Source: Pseudogracilibacillus sp037071985 (GTDB lineage: Bacteria > Bacillota > Bacilli > Bacillales > Amphibacillaceae). From it: a DNA stretch of 64,000 bases. Shown in pieces: positions 45,466 through 54,001 of this stretch. Position numbers and translations under genes: made by a program. The notes under the pieces were generated by a model. It made no database searches. It was not told where the DNA came from and was given only the letters and a program-made list of their open reading frames with translations. The stretch covers positions 1-64,000 of the forward strand of contig NZ_JAXHDF010000010.1 in the NCBI RefSeq assembly GCF_037071985.1, written 5' to 3'. Position 1 is the stretch's first letter. The number at the start of each line of letters is the position of its first letter.

Positions 45466-46721
45466 TATATTTGCCCCCTTTTTGGAAAGCTGAAAATAGA
45501 TACTAAAAGCAAACAAAAGGTAAAGAGGAGCAAATAAATCAAGTATGGAATTGTTTGACTAAACTCATCTCCTCGCAGCAAACTTAAATACGCACTCATA
45601 CTCGCACCATTGGGTGTGAAATCTCCAAGTAACTGGAATACGTCTGCAATATCTCCAATCGGAAAAAAACTACCTCCCAATAAGGCTAACAATGCTACTA
45701 AAAAATTAGAAAAGAAATTGATAACTGATTCAGAATTTATCCGATAACTAATTGAAGTAAGTAGAACAGATAACGCTCCAACTGCAAATGCAAGACAAAC
45801 CGTAACCAAAAGAAACTGTAAAATCGGCCATGTCACCCCGTAAACAATCCATGAGAAACCAAATATAATCAGTAATTGAATCAATGCAAATGAAACGCCC
45901 GAAACGAAGATCCCGGAAAAATAAGTCCATCTAGATACATTAGCAAGAATGACTCGATTAAAAACCTGTGTCTGTTTTTCTATAAAAGCGTATACTCCTA
46001 CAGCAGTTGCAACATATAATACATTCATCACTGCCATACCTATTGTATAATATTGTTTTGAAGAAACAGGATTACCTTTTCCGATCGGTTCTACCGTTCC
46101 TATATGTTCTAGATCACCAGCTTCCAAATTTACTGGATCTATATGGTGGTCCATAGTGAACTTCATCATAGACATTTGTTCCTGAAAAGAATCGATAATA
46201 CTTTTAACGATGTTTGACTGAAGTGTTTTACTTTCATTCTGATAAACCTTCATTTCACTAGCATTTCCTTCTTTTAATAAATAGAAGTTTAATGCATTGT
46301 ATGTGAAGTCTTTTGGAATCTCGATGACAGCTGCAAAACTATCATCCGCTAAAACAGTTGCCTTATCTTCTGGTGAAACCATCGTTATATCAATTAATTT
46401 ATCCATATCAGCAAATGCTTCATCTTTTAATAGATGGACAATTGATATATTTTTTGCTACTTGACCAATTTCCTTTTTCTCCACTTCAGAAAGCTTACTG
46501 TTTTCTACTTCTTGGATAAATCTTTCTATTTGCTCCTTTTCATCGGTATGTTCTATCATTGCTATTTTAGCGTCAATTTCAAACGTTTCCCCACTTATAA
46601 ACCCACTTAGAGAGACGCTTAAAATGCAGATTAATATGATCGGCAACATAAGTAAAAGAATTAATTGTTGTGGATTACGTATGAATAAAATACTCTGTTT
46701 TTTTACAATATCCCAAATCAT
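45465..46721 (-). CDS. ABC-2 permease, first subunit (LnrM-like)
   Basis: A 418-residue permease with one N-terminal helix (residues about 18-38), a 160-residue extracytoplasmic domain and six C-terminal helices. The ATG at 46721 has AGAGG eight bases upstream; the GTG at 46730 overlaps that site, so I reject it. It directly follows the ATPase gene and shares one base with the next permease gene, so the three are one translational unit. The two permeases differ enough to form a heterodimer, as in LnrMN. Confidence 0.78.
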   Translation of the reverse strand: MIWDIVKKQSILFIRNPQQLILLLMLPIILICILSVSLSGFISGETFEIDAKIAMIEHTDEKEQIERFIQEVENSKLSEVEKKEIGQVAKNISIVHLLKDEAFADMDKLIDITMVSPEDKATVLADDSFAAVIEIPKDFTYNALNFYLLKEGNASEMKVYQNESKTLQSNIVKSIIDSFQEQMSMMKFTMDHHIDPVNLEAGDLEHIGTVEPIGKGNPVSSKQYYTIGMAVMNVLYVATAVGVYAFIEKQTQVFNRVILANVSRWTYFSGIFVSGVSFALIQLLIIFGFSWIVYGVTWPILQFLLVTVCLAFAVGALSVLLTSISYRINSESVINFFSNFLVALLALLGGSFFPIGDIADVFQLLGDFTPNGASMSAYLSLLRGDEFSQTIPYLIYLLLFTFCLLLVSIFSFPKRGQI

Positions 46722-46732
46722 TTCATTCACCT

Positions 46733-47665
46733 CTAGTCCCTTAACGCTCGACCCGTAAGATGTAAAAAGACATCCTCTAAAGTTGGGGTTTTAACAGACA
46801 ATGATTTTAACTGTACATTTGAATTTGCTGCAAATTCCGTCACCAATCTAAAAATATTTATCTCTTTAGGAACAATAATTGTTACAGTTTCATTTTTCAC
46901 AAAGACTTTCTTAATTGTCAGCTCATCTTGTAATGCGGTGATAAATGAATCATTTAACAGTTCCGCCTCGATGTAAATTGTATTTTCTGAAGAGAGAATT
47001 TCTTTAATTTCCTCTGTTGTGCCTACAGCGATCAAGTTCCCACGGTCCATAATATAAATTCGATCACATAAAAATTCGACTTCTTCCATATAGTGACTTG
47101 TATAAAGAACAGTCATTCCTTTTTCTTTGTTTAATTTCTTTACCGTTTCTAAAATATAATTTCTTGATTGAGGATCAATTCCTACTGTCGGTTCATCCAT
47201 AATTAGCAATTCCGGATCATGCAGTAATGCAACACCGATATTTAACCGTCGCTTCATTCCCCCGGAAAATTTTTTCACTAATGAATTTCTTCTATCAGTG
47301 AGTCCTATGAGATCTAAAATATCGTCTATTTTTTGTTTTAAGTTAGTACCAGACATTTTATAAATCTTACCGAAAAAAAATAAGTTTTCATCAGCTGTCA
47401 AATCTTCATAAAGGGCTATTTCTTGTGGGACTACTCCTGTCACCTTACGTAGTGAAACCGGCTTTTTTAACACACTTCTTCTCTCAAATAACACATCTCC
47501 CTCTGTCGGTTCAATAAGGGTTGATAACATAGAAATTGCTGTCGATTTGCCAGCCCCGTTGGGACCTAATAGTCCGACTATCTCCCCTTTTTCAATATAC
47601 ATATTCATATTTTTCACTGCGTAAAATTGTTTATAACGTTTGGATAGGTTCACTAACTCAAGCAT
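46733..47665 (-). CDS. ABC exporter ATP-binding protein (LnrL-like)
   Basis: A 310-residue ATPase: GPNGAGKST (near residue 38), the FSGGMKRRLNIGVALLHDPE signature and LLIMDEPTVGIDP. The C-terminal 90 residues form the DrrA-like extension. It is the first gene of an operon with two ABC-2 permeases, an arrangement found in antibiotic exporters such as LnrLMN. The ATG follows GGGAGGG. A two-component system that could sense the ligand is encoded 2.4 kb upstream. Confidence 0.88.
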   Translation of the reverse strand: MLELVNLSKRYKQFYAVKNMNMYIEKGEIVGLLGPNGAGKSTAISMLSTLIEPTEGDVLFERRSVLKKPVSLRKVTGVVPQEIALYEDLTADENLFFFGKIYKMSGTNLKQKIDDILDLIGLTDRRNSLVKKFSGGMKRRLNIGVALLHDPELLIMDEPTVGIDPQSRNYILETVKKLNKEKGMTVLYTSHYMEEVEFLCDRIYIMDRGNLIAVGTTEEIKEILSSENTIYIEAELLNDSFITALQDELTIKKVFVKNETVTIIVPKEINIFRLVTEFAANSNVQLKSLSVKTPTLEDVFLHLTGRALRD

Positions 47666-47835
47666 GCCATTCCCTCCCTGCTAATGTTTATTGTATTGCT
47701 TTTTACTTCTCCTTCCTACTGTCTTAGGTCATTATTTTTAATAGAAAACAATGACTTAAGTCACATTTGTTAATAAACGTTAAAAGAGAGGGTTATGACC
47801 TTACATATGTGTAAAATTACTATTGTAGATAAAAT
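47666..47835. other. Upstream region of the ABC exporter operon
   Basis: No gene. This part must hold the operon promoter; I see AT-rich sequence but no confident -35/-10 pair. The remaining intergenic DNA up to 48062 is occupied by repeat unit D. Confidence 0.35.
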
Positions 47836-47958
47836 CGCTTCAGAAACCTACTATGCTTTCCACGGGCAACACTTCAACTTTTATAGCTCCACTTCTGTGT
47901 CGCTATAACTTTTCAGTTGTTGCTTTTCCCGTGGGAGTCTACGTTGGTTTCTTCCGCT
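47836..47958 (-). repeat. Palindromic repeat unit D
   Basis: Nested inverted repeats: GAAACC/GGTTTC outermost, CCACGGG (47860-47866) with CCCGTGG (47928-47934), and a central TTATAGC (47881-47887) with GCTATAA (47902-47908). On the minus strand it shares GTAGACTCCCACGGG and GTGGAAAGC with units B and C, so it is a solitary member of the family. Confidence 0.65.
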
Positions 47959-48062
47959 TAAGTTAGAGCGGTCTATTATTTTACATAATAATATAGACAT
48001 AATCAAAGAGAGGTCGTCTTAAGAAATTTTACTTTGAAAGCAGCCATAGACACTTAATTTAT

Positions 48063-48992
48063 TTAAGATTTCCTTGCTTCAATCGTAGCTTTTATCCCTT
48101 CTTTATAAGGTGTCTTTGGTAAAGGGCCAATATATTTCTCATACTTTTCTCCACTTAATACGACTGGATCTTCGTTCAAATACTGCATTTCAACGAATTC
48201 CCGCATTTGTTTATTAAATAATCCAACTAGACGTAACATATTTCTCGTCACAGTAGATACCTTTTTATAATTGTTAGTCAGTTGACGAATGATCGAAATA
48301 ATTTCCTCACCGGTTATTACATCAGTAGCAGGGATATTCCAATTTTGGTTATATGAGTTATCATTCATCGCAAGATTCACTAATGCTTCCGCTCCATCTG
48401 GAGTAAAAAGATGTTCACGTGGGATTGATTTATTTCCTACAAACTGTGCTTGTTTATTCTCAATCATCTTATTTAATGTAAAGCCTAGTAACGAACTCTC
48501 TACGTGAGGACCGTAAAAATCAGGGAAGTGAGCAATGATTGTTGGAACATTGGAAGAATTATATAGCGATTCCATTTCTAATCTGACTTTTCCTTTCTTC
48601 GTATGTGGATTTTTTGTTGTAAGTTCCCTTACTTTATTACCTGGATTTTTTCCATAGCTATAAATATTGTCTACAATAGCTAATTTAGCTGAATGCACTT
48701 TTGCAGAATGGATTATGTTTTTTGTCAGGACTGGCAAGTTTGTTCTCCAATCTCCGTACGGTAAATTAATAGCATGAAAAATAACGTCATTACCTTCAAC
48801 TGCCTGAACTAAATTTTCCTCATTAAAAGCATTTCCAGGAAAAATATTTATTTGTTTGTTGCCACCATACAAGTCCTTAAGTTTCCTTTCGTTACGCGCA
48901 AAAGCTGTTACTTTGACTTCTCTACTTACTAATTCATTGACAAGTGCAAAACCCATTCCTCCGGTTGCTCCTAATACGATTGCGTTCTTCAT
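48063..48992 (-). CDS. NAD-dependent epimerase/dehydratase family protein
   Basis: A 309-residue extended SDR. The Rossmann loop is GATGGMG (residues 8-14); ARNERKL then suggests NADP preference. VDNIYSYG (near 108) holds the Tyr position, but the classical YxxxK is not clear, as in NmrA-like or atypical SDRs. PREHLFTPDGAEAL (near 196) is a usual feature of this group. The upstream sequence holds an operator identical to that of the neighbouring tetR gene, so it is probably controlled by that repressor. The substrate is unknown. Confidence 0.83.
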   Translation of the reverse strand: MKNAIVLGATGGMGFALVNELVSREVKVTAFARNERKLKDLYGGNKQINIFPGNAFNEENLVQAVEGNDVIFHAINLPYGDWRTNLPVLTKNIIHSAKVHSAKLAIVDNIYSYGKNPGNKVRELTTKNPHTKKGKVRLEMESLYNSSNVPTIIAHFPDFYGPHVESSLLGFTLNKMIENKQAQFVGNKSIPREHLFTPDGAEALVNLAMNDNSYNQNWNIPATDVITGEEIISIIRQLTNNYKKVSTVTRNMLRLVGLFNKQMREFVEMQYLNEDPVVLSGEKYEKYIGPLPKTPYKEGIKATIEARKS

Positions 48993-49011
48993 TTTTACTC
49001 ATCCTTTCTTT

Positions 49012-49028
49012 TTTGACCACTGTTCAAA
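49012..49028. promoter_or_regulatory. TetR-type operator upstream of the epimerase gene
   Basis: TTTGACCACTGTTCAAA, an imperfect palindrome. The identical 17 bases occur at 49802-49818 upstream of the TetR gene. Confidence 0.75.
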
Positions 49029-49215
49029 TAAGGATAAAAAATTGAAGCTAAGACAAATAAAACTATATCTAAGAGGACGAATGTTCATGTAGTCCCGGAT
49101 GTAGCTCTTATACATGCGGTAAAAGCAGTATATTTCAGTGTAACTTATCATACATCTACCATCGTTCGTCTTTTCTTTGATAAGAATACGTTTGTCAAAA
49201 GCTCTCCATTTATTA

Positions 49216-49788
49216 TTAATTTTCCGTCCACTTCAGTAACATAGCTACATGTGAATTAGCCATATCTTCAACCTCACTAAAACTGACAATATGTCTGAGA
49301 TAATGAGTTACAAATCCATGGAGTGATAAAAAGATTGACCAGATCTCTTTAATCGTTAGCTGTCTATCACTTAATTCGGCTACATAGTTTGCAAACTTTT
49401 CGTACGTTTTTGACGGGCTCTTATTTAAAAAATGCAGCACTTCTTCATCTTTGATTAAAAACATTATTTCATAATGACCTTGATTAGTTAAACCAAATTC
49501 AATAAAACCCAATAAAAGCCTTCTTAATTTTTCCTTTCGGTCACATGAATCTACGATCACTTCTGTCATTTTTTGATCTAACATTAGAAAATGTTCCTCG
49601 ACTAACGCATAAAAAAGTTCTGCCTTATTTTTAAAATAATAATAAATTGCTCCATGGCTACAGTTAATTTCATTAGCAATCAGTCTCATAGATACATTCG
49701 TATACCCTTTTTCAATTAACAGTTCTCTTGCAACTTCCATAATCACTTGTCTTGTTAGTTCGGTTTTACCCATTTTATTGTTTTTCAT
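49216..49788 (-). CDS. TetR/AcrR family transcriptional regulator
   Basis: A 190-residue repressor. The N-terminal DNA-binding domain (residues about 8-55) has the helix-turn-helix MRLIANEINCSHGAIYYYFK, and a C-terminal all-helical ligand domain follows. The ATG at 49788 is preferred, because AAAGGA lies eight bases upstream, while the ATG at 49797 overlaps that site. An operator directly upstream is repeated in front of the next gene, the oxidoreductase at 48063-48992. This points to autoregulation plus control of that gene. The inducer is unknown. Confidence 0.88.
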   Translation of the reverse strand: MKNNKMGKTELTRQVIMEVARELLIEKGYTNVSMRLIANEINCSHGAIYYYFKNKAELFYALVEEHFLMLDQKMTEVIVDSCDRKEKLRRLLLGFIEFGLTNQGHYEIMFLIKDEEVLHFLNKSPSKTYEKFANYVAELSDRQLTIKEIWSIFLSLHGFVTHYLRHIVSFSEVEDMANSHVAMLLKWTEN

Positions 49789-49801
49789 AAAATTCATCCT
49801 T

Positions 49802-49818
49802 TTTGACCACTGTTCAAA
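49802..49818. promoter_or_regulatory. TetR-type operator upstream of the tetR gene
   Basis: The same 17-base sequence as at 49012-49028, at nearly the same distance from the start codon. Confidence 0.75.
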
Positions 49819-50019
49819 TTTATTTTAAAAGAATATATACCCCATGTCAATATGTATATTATGAGTAATTCCATTTTACTGATTGAGTATCCAATACTTT
49901 TTTAACATAAATTCTTTCTATTTATCCAATTCCGTAATCCTACAAACAATTTTAATAACCTAATAAATATGCGTAATTTTTGTAATGTCAGCATTATTAT
50001 CCACTTAATTATTGAACCA

Positions 50020-50676
50020 TTATGCAAGATTATTTTTTATCGCAAAAATAGCTAATTGTGTTCGATCCCTTAATTGTAGTTTTTGTAAAATATTCGTTAT
50101 ATTATTTTTAACTGTCCCAATCGATAAATATAGTTCTGAAGCAATTTCTTTATTCGTTTTGCCTTCACCTATACGTTTTACAATAGCGAGTTCTCTTTCT
50201 GTCAACTTTGTTGGTATTTTGGTATGATTACCCCTTTTTAATAAATTCGGAATGACCTTTGCCGCCACTTCCTCGTTTATTGGCAAGGCATTTTCCATGA
50301 TACTATGTACTGCACGTATCAACCTTTCTGAATCCGCAGTTTTTAATAAAAAGCCACTTGCTCCATCTTTTAACGTTTCCATTGCATAGTGCTCATCATT
50401 AAATGTCGTTAGTATTAAAATTTTAACTTGCGGCCATTTCGCTTTGATTAGCCGAGTCGCTTCCATCCCATTCATAATAGGCATTCGAACATCCATTAAG
50501 ATGAGGTCAATCAGATGGTTTTTTTCTAATAGTTCAATTGCTTCTTGGCCATTTTCAGCTTCACACGTAACTTTAATTTTCTCATCTTGTTCCAGCATTA
50601 CTTTTAACCCTTGTCGTACAATCGATTGATCATCTACAATGAGTATGCGCCACACTTCTTTTTCTTTTTTATTCAT
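50020..50676 (-). CDS. NarL/FixJ-type response regulator (LnrK-like)
   Basis: A 218-residue two-component regulator. The receiver domain (residues about 10-125) has the phosphorylated Asp in LILMDVRMP (near 62) and a conserved Lys in FLLKTADSE. The LuxR-type DNA-binding domain at 150-215 contains LTERELAIVKRIGEGKTNKE and LYLSIGTVKNNITNI. It overlaps the kinase gene by 8 bases. In B. subtilis the comparable pair LnrJK activates the LnrLMN exporter genes; here those genes lie 2.4 kb downstream on the same strand. Confidence 0.92.
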   Translation of the reverse strand: MNKKEKEVWRILIVDDQSIVRQGLKVMLEQDEKIKVTCEAENGQEAIELLEKNHLIDLILMDVRMPIMNGMEATRLIKAKWPQVKILILTTFNDEHYAMETLKDGASGFLLKTADSERLIRAVHSIMENALPINEEVAAKVIPNLLKRGNHTKIPTKLTERELAIVKRIGEGKTNKEIASELYLSIGTVKNNITNILQKLQLRDRTQLAIFAIKNNLA

Positions 50677-51745
50677 TAGGTATCATCCCCTGAACAACAA
50701 ATTGTTCTTCCGTTTGATGTATATATAACTGCCCGCCAATTTCCTTCACTCTCGCTTGCATATTTGTTAATCCAAACCCTAAACTGAATTTCTCATTAAT
50801 TGAGATTGGATTGGAAATGGTAAACGAGAGAGTGTTTACCGCCGACTTTCCTATTAAAATGGTAACTTGCTTGGAAGGTGAATGCCGCATTACATTCGTT
50901 AAACATTCTTGAATAACACGATATAGCACGACTCCATGTTCATTTGAAATGGGAAGTGTCAGTGCTCCTTCTTTTAATGTAAATTGGATAAGTAGTTGAC
51001 TCTCTGCTTCCAATTTACGAATTAATTGAACTACGGCTGGAATTCCACTTGTTTCACTTTCTTGTAAGGTTTGTACAGCTTCCCTAGTTTCTGTTAAACT
51101 TTCATTTGCCATTTTCTTTAATTCTAAAAACTGTTCATCTTTTTTTTGAAGATATAAGATTTCAAGTTTCATTATTAATGCGGTTAAGCGATGTCCGACA
51201 GAATCGTGAATTTCTCTCGCAATCCTAGTCCTCTCTTCTGCTTTTGCCATTTCTTCAGCTGAAACATGTAATCTTTTTAATTGACGATAGTCAGCATTCA
51301 TTTCCTGATAAAATGCTTGCTGTTCCTTATTTTGTGTGGACATTTCATTTAATTTTACGATTAAAAAAACAAGCATACTACCTATAAAAACAGTAGCTAT
51401 CATATGTTCTTTATGTATATACGCTAAAATAACAGCGAAGAAATAATTGATTCCTATAAAAAGATACAACAATCGTTTAGTAAAGCGAAAAAGTGCTGTA
51501 ATAGTTATTAATGCTAAAAGTAATGAAGTAAATAATACATCATGTATAATCAAACCATGAATAAACAACAAGGCAGATAGAAGAATATAAATATAGACAG
51601 AGGTATATTCATGTGATAAGAAAAAATAGACTGCTAAACTAGCGATTAACATCGATAAACTTATCAATGTAGAATCGCTAGCAAAAAAGATCATGAATAC
51701 CCAAAGTGTACAATATAATCCAAACCGAAGTAAAAATGATGTCAT
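50669..51745 (-). CDS. Sensor histidine kinase (HisKA_3, LnrJ-like)
   Basis: A 358-residue membrane kinase. Four to five membrane helices fill residues 5-130, with almost no extracellular loop, a design of intramembrane-sensing kinases. The phospho-accepting His is in REIHDSVGHR (near residue 180), the N box in VIQECLTNVMRHS and the G box in GFGLTNMQAR. I choose the ATG at 51745; a TTG five codons upstream has no better ribosome binding site, and both are weak. It begins 24 bases after the hydrolase stop. Confidence 0.88.
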   Translation of the reverse strand: MTSFLLRFGLYCTLWVFMIFFASDSTLISLSMLIASLAVYFFLSHEYTSVYIYILLSALLFIHGLIIHDVLFTSLLLALITITALFRFTKRLLYLFIGINYFFAVILAYIHKEHMIATVFIGSMLVFLIVKLNEMSTQNKEQQAFYQEMNADYRQLKRLHVSAEEMAKAEERTRIAREIHDSVGHRLTALIMKLEILYLQKKDEQFLELKKMANESLTETREAVQTLQESETSGIPAVVQLIRKLEAESQLLIQFTLKEGALTLPISNEHGVVLYRVIQECLTNVMRHSPSKQVTILIGKSAVNTLSFTISNPISINEKFSLGFGLTNMQARVKEIGGQLYIHQTEEQFVVQGMIPNE

Positions 51746-51769
51746 TATTTCTCGATCCAATCAAATTGT

Positions 51770-53065
51770 TTATTGCTGCTTCTCAATAAAACTTTTTAAC
51801 AAATGCACAGACTGTACACAATCATTTAAATCTGTCCATTCATCCGGTCGGTGACTGATTCCATCTTTACTTTTGACAAATATCATTGCTGCTGGAACTT
51901 GTTCACCGATAATCATCGCATCATGCCCTGCTCCACTAGGTAAATATAAAGGTTCAATTCCCTTTTCATGAAAGATGTCCGCTAGTTTTTGCAGGATATC
52001 TTTTTGAATCGGAACAGGAGTAATTCGGATTTTCTCTTCATAAGAAAGCTCAACATCATATGTTTCAGCCACATCTTTGGCAACAGCAATTACCTGATTT
52101 ACTAATTCTTCCTGATTCTCTTTGTAAATATCCCTCATATCTACATATAAACTCACTTCACCTGGAATGACATTTACCCCATTCGGCTTTACAGCTAGTT
52201 TCCCAATTGTCGCCACCGCACTTTCACTGATTTTAACAGGAACCTGCGGCACTCTTTGAATAAATTCGCTAGCTGCCACAAGTGCATCTTTTCGATCATT
52301 CATTGGTGTATTTCCAGCATGACCTGCTTCGCCGGTAAAGGTAAATTCAACCCAGCAAGGTCCTGCAATACCTGTTACAATTCCACACGGTTCATTTGCT
52401 TTTTCAAGTTTTTTTCCTTGTTCAATATGTACTTCTATGAACAGTTCAATTGCAGACAAATCTCTTTTTGAATCCAAATAGCCTTCAACTGTCAGACCAA
52501 CTGATTGCAAAACTTCCTGAAAAGACAGCCCTTTCTGATCGGTTAATTTTAGTCTTTCTTCAATGCTTCCAGCTCCGGTAACTGCTTCACTCCCATGGAA
52601 TCCGCTATTAAACCGGGACCCTTCTTCATCGGTAAAAATCGCTACTTCAAAATCTCTCTCGGGTAGGTACCCTGCTTCTCGCCATGCTTCTACTACTTCT
52701 AAGGCAGCTAATACACCTAACGGACCATCAAAATGTCCACCATTCGGAACACTATCCACATGAGAACCACTTAAAATTGCTTTTTTCATATTGTCTTTTC
52801 CTTCTAAGCGTCCGAAGACATTCCCAGCCCCATCAGTCGTGACAGTAAGCCCTGCTTCCTTCATCCACTTTAAGACTAGTTGTTTCGCTGCTAACTCCTC
52901 GGGTGAGAAACCAGGACGATTCGAGCCGTTGTTACTTGTTAGCCCAATTTGAGCAATTTGATGCAATCTTTCGGCAAGCCGTTCTCCACTAACTCCGTTT
53001 TTATTTAATGATTGATCATAATTCGAAAGTAATTTCTGTTTTAATGGAAACTCTTTTATCGTCAA
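51770..53065 (-). CDS. M20 family N-carbamoyl/N-acyl-L-amino acid hydrolase
   Basis: A 431-residue zinc-dependent amidohydrolase of the AmaB/HyuC/AllC group. Metal ligands are seen in GSHVDSVPNGGHFDGPLGV (near residue 80), TDEEGSRFNSGFHGS (near 124) and IEVHIEQG (near 190). The closing PSGAGHDAMI and SHRPDEW are also typical. Such enzymes cut N-carbamoyl or N-acyl groups from amino acids, or allantoate; specificity is not readable. The TTG at 53065 follows AGGAGG by seven bases. It comes 105 bases after the transporter gene, without a clear terminator, so it may belong to the methionine operon. Confidence 0.85.
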   Translation of the reverse strand: MTIKEFPLKQKLLSNYDQSLNKNGVSGERLAERLHQIAQIGLTSNNGSNRPGFSPEELAAKQLVLKWMKEAGLTVTTDGAGNVFGRLEGKDNMKKAILSGSHVDSVPNGGHFDGPLGVLAALEVVEAWREAGYLPERDFEVAIFTDEEGSRFNSGFHGSEAVTGAGSIEERLKLTDQKGLSFQEVLQSVGLTVEGYLDSKRDLSAIELFIEVHIEQGKKLEKANEPCGIVTGIAGPCWVEFTFTGEAGHAGNTPMNDRKDALVAASEFIQRVPQVPVKISESAVATIGKLAVKPNGVNVIPGEVSLYVDMRDIYKENQEELVNQVIAVAKDVAETYDVELSYEEKIRITPVPIQKDILQKLADIFHEKGIEPLYLPSGAGHDAMIIGEQVPAAMIFVKSKDGISHRPDEWTDLNDCVQSVHLLKSFIEKQQ

Positions 53066-53170
53066 CTTAACTCCTCCTATAATTACTATTTTTTCTGTCT
53101 TTTTTAAAAAATTCTCTAACATTTTCTGCTCTTTTTATAAAGAGAAGGGAGATTAGTTGAATCGCAGTAA

Positions 53171-54001
53171 TCATACAAACGGGTTATAAAATCTGCTCCC
53201 ATCATAAAAAGTGATGATAAGGGATCCAACTAATATAAATAGACCCAGAATAATCGTAATATAGTCTGTTCGCTTAAATGATTGTTCGTTATACCAAGTC
53301 CGTTTTTTCTTTTTACCAAACGCACGTAGTTCCATTGCGTTACTTATCGTATCAATTCGATCGAGACTAGATAAAATAAGCGGCATAACGATCGAAGAGG
53401 CATTCTTTAGCCGTTTACCTAACTTTTCTTTGCTCGATAAATCAATTCCTCGCGCTTGCTGTGCTTGTGCGATTGTCCTAAAATCCCGCTGAATATCAGG
53501 AATATAACGGAGTGCCAATGAAACTGAATAAGCTATTTTATAATTTACACCTATTTTATTTAACGATGCAGCAAATTCACTCGGGTGTGTCGTAACGATA
53601 AATAGTAATGCTGCTGGAATTACTGCAAAATATTTTAAAGTAATGTTTAATTGATAAAATAATTGCTCTGCCGTCAGGTTATACCTACCAAAAAATTCAA
53701 AAAGAAGATGACTCGTTCCATAAATTTTTACCCCTTCTTGTGGGGAAAAGATGTAAATCGCTACATTATTTAATAATAAGAACGCTAATATAAATAATAA
53801 CACAAATCCAACTTCTCGGATTTTTATTTTGGAAATCCAAAAAACTACTAAACTGAACAGAAACAAAAACAGTAATATCCGAGTATCGTAAGTTAACATA
53901 GCTATCGTTGACCACATGATAAAGATAATTAATTTAGTTGCTCCAGATAATTCATGAATAAATGATTTTCGATCAATGTATGCCAGCATCTCTGTAGCCA
54001 A
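53171..54001 (-). CDS. ECF transporter T component (MtsV-like EcfT)
   Basis: A 276-residue membrane protein: five helices and a cytosolic region. The two coupling motifs of EcfT proteins can be seen as QARGID (ARG, near residue 185) and AMELRAFG (ARA-like, near 225). It couples the S component to the ATPase of an energy-coupling factor importer. The TTG start at 54001 has GGAGG nine bases upstream and lies inside the end of the ATPase gene, overlapping it by 29 bases. The gene therefore depends on the upstream gene for translation. Confidence 0.88.
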   Translation of the reverse strand: MATEMLAYIDRKSFIHELSGATKLIIFIMWSTIAMLTYDTRILLFLFLFSLVVFWISKIKIREVGFVLLFILAFLLLNNVAIYIFSPQEGVKIYGTSHLLFEFFGRYNLTAEQLFYQLNITLKYFAVIPAALLFIVTTHPSEFAASLNKIGVNYKIAYSVSLALRYIPDIQRDFRTIAQAQQARGIDLSSKEKLGKRLKNASSIVMPLILSSLDRIDTISNAMELRAFGKKKKRTWYNEQSFKRTDYITIILGLFILVGSLIITFYDGSRFYNPFV

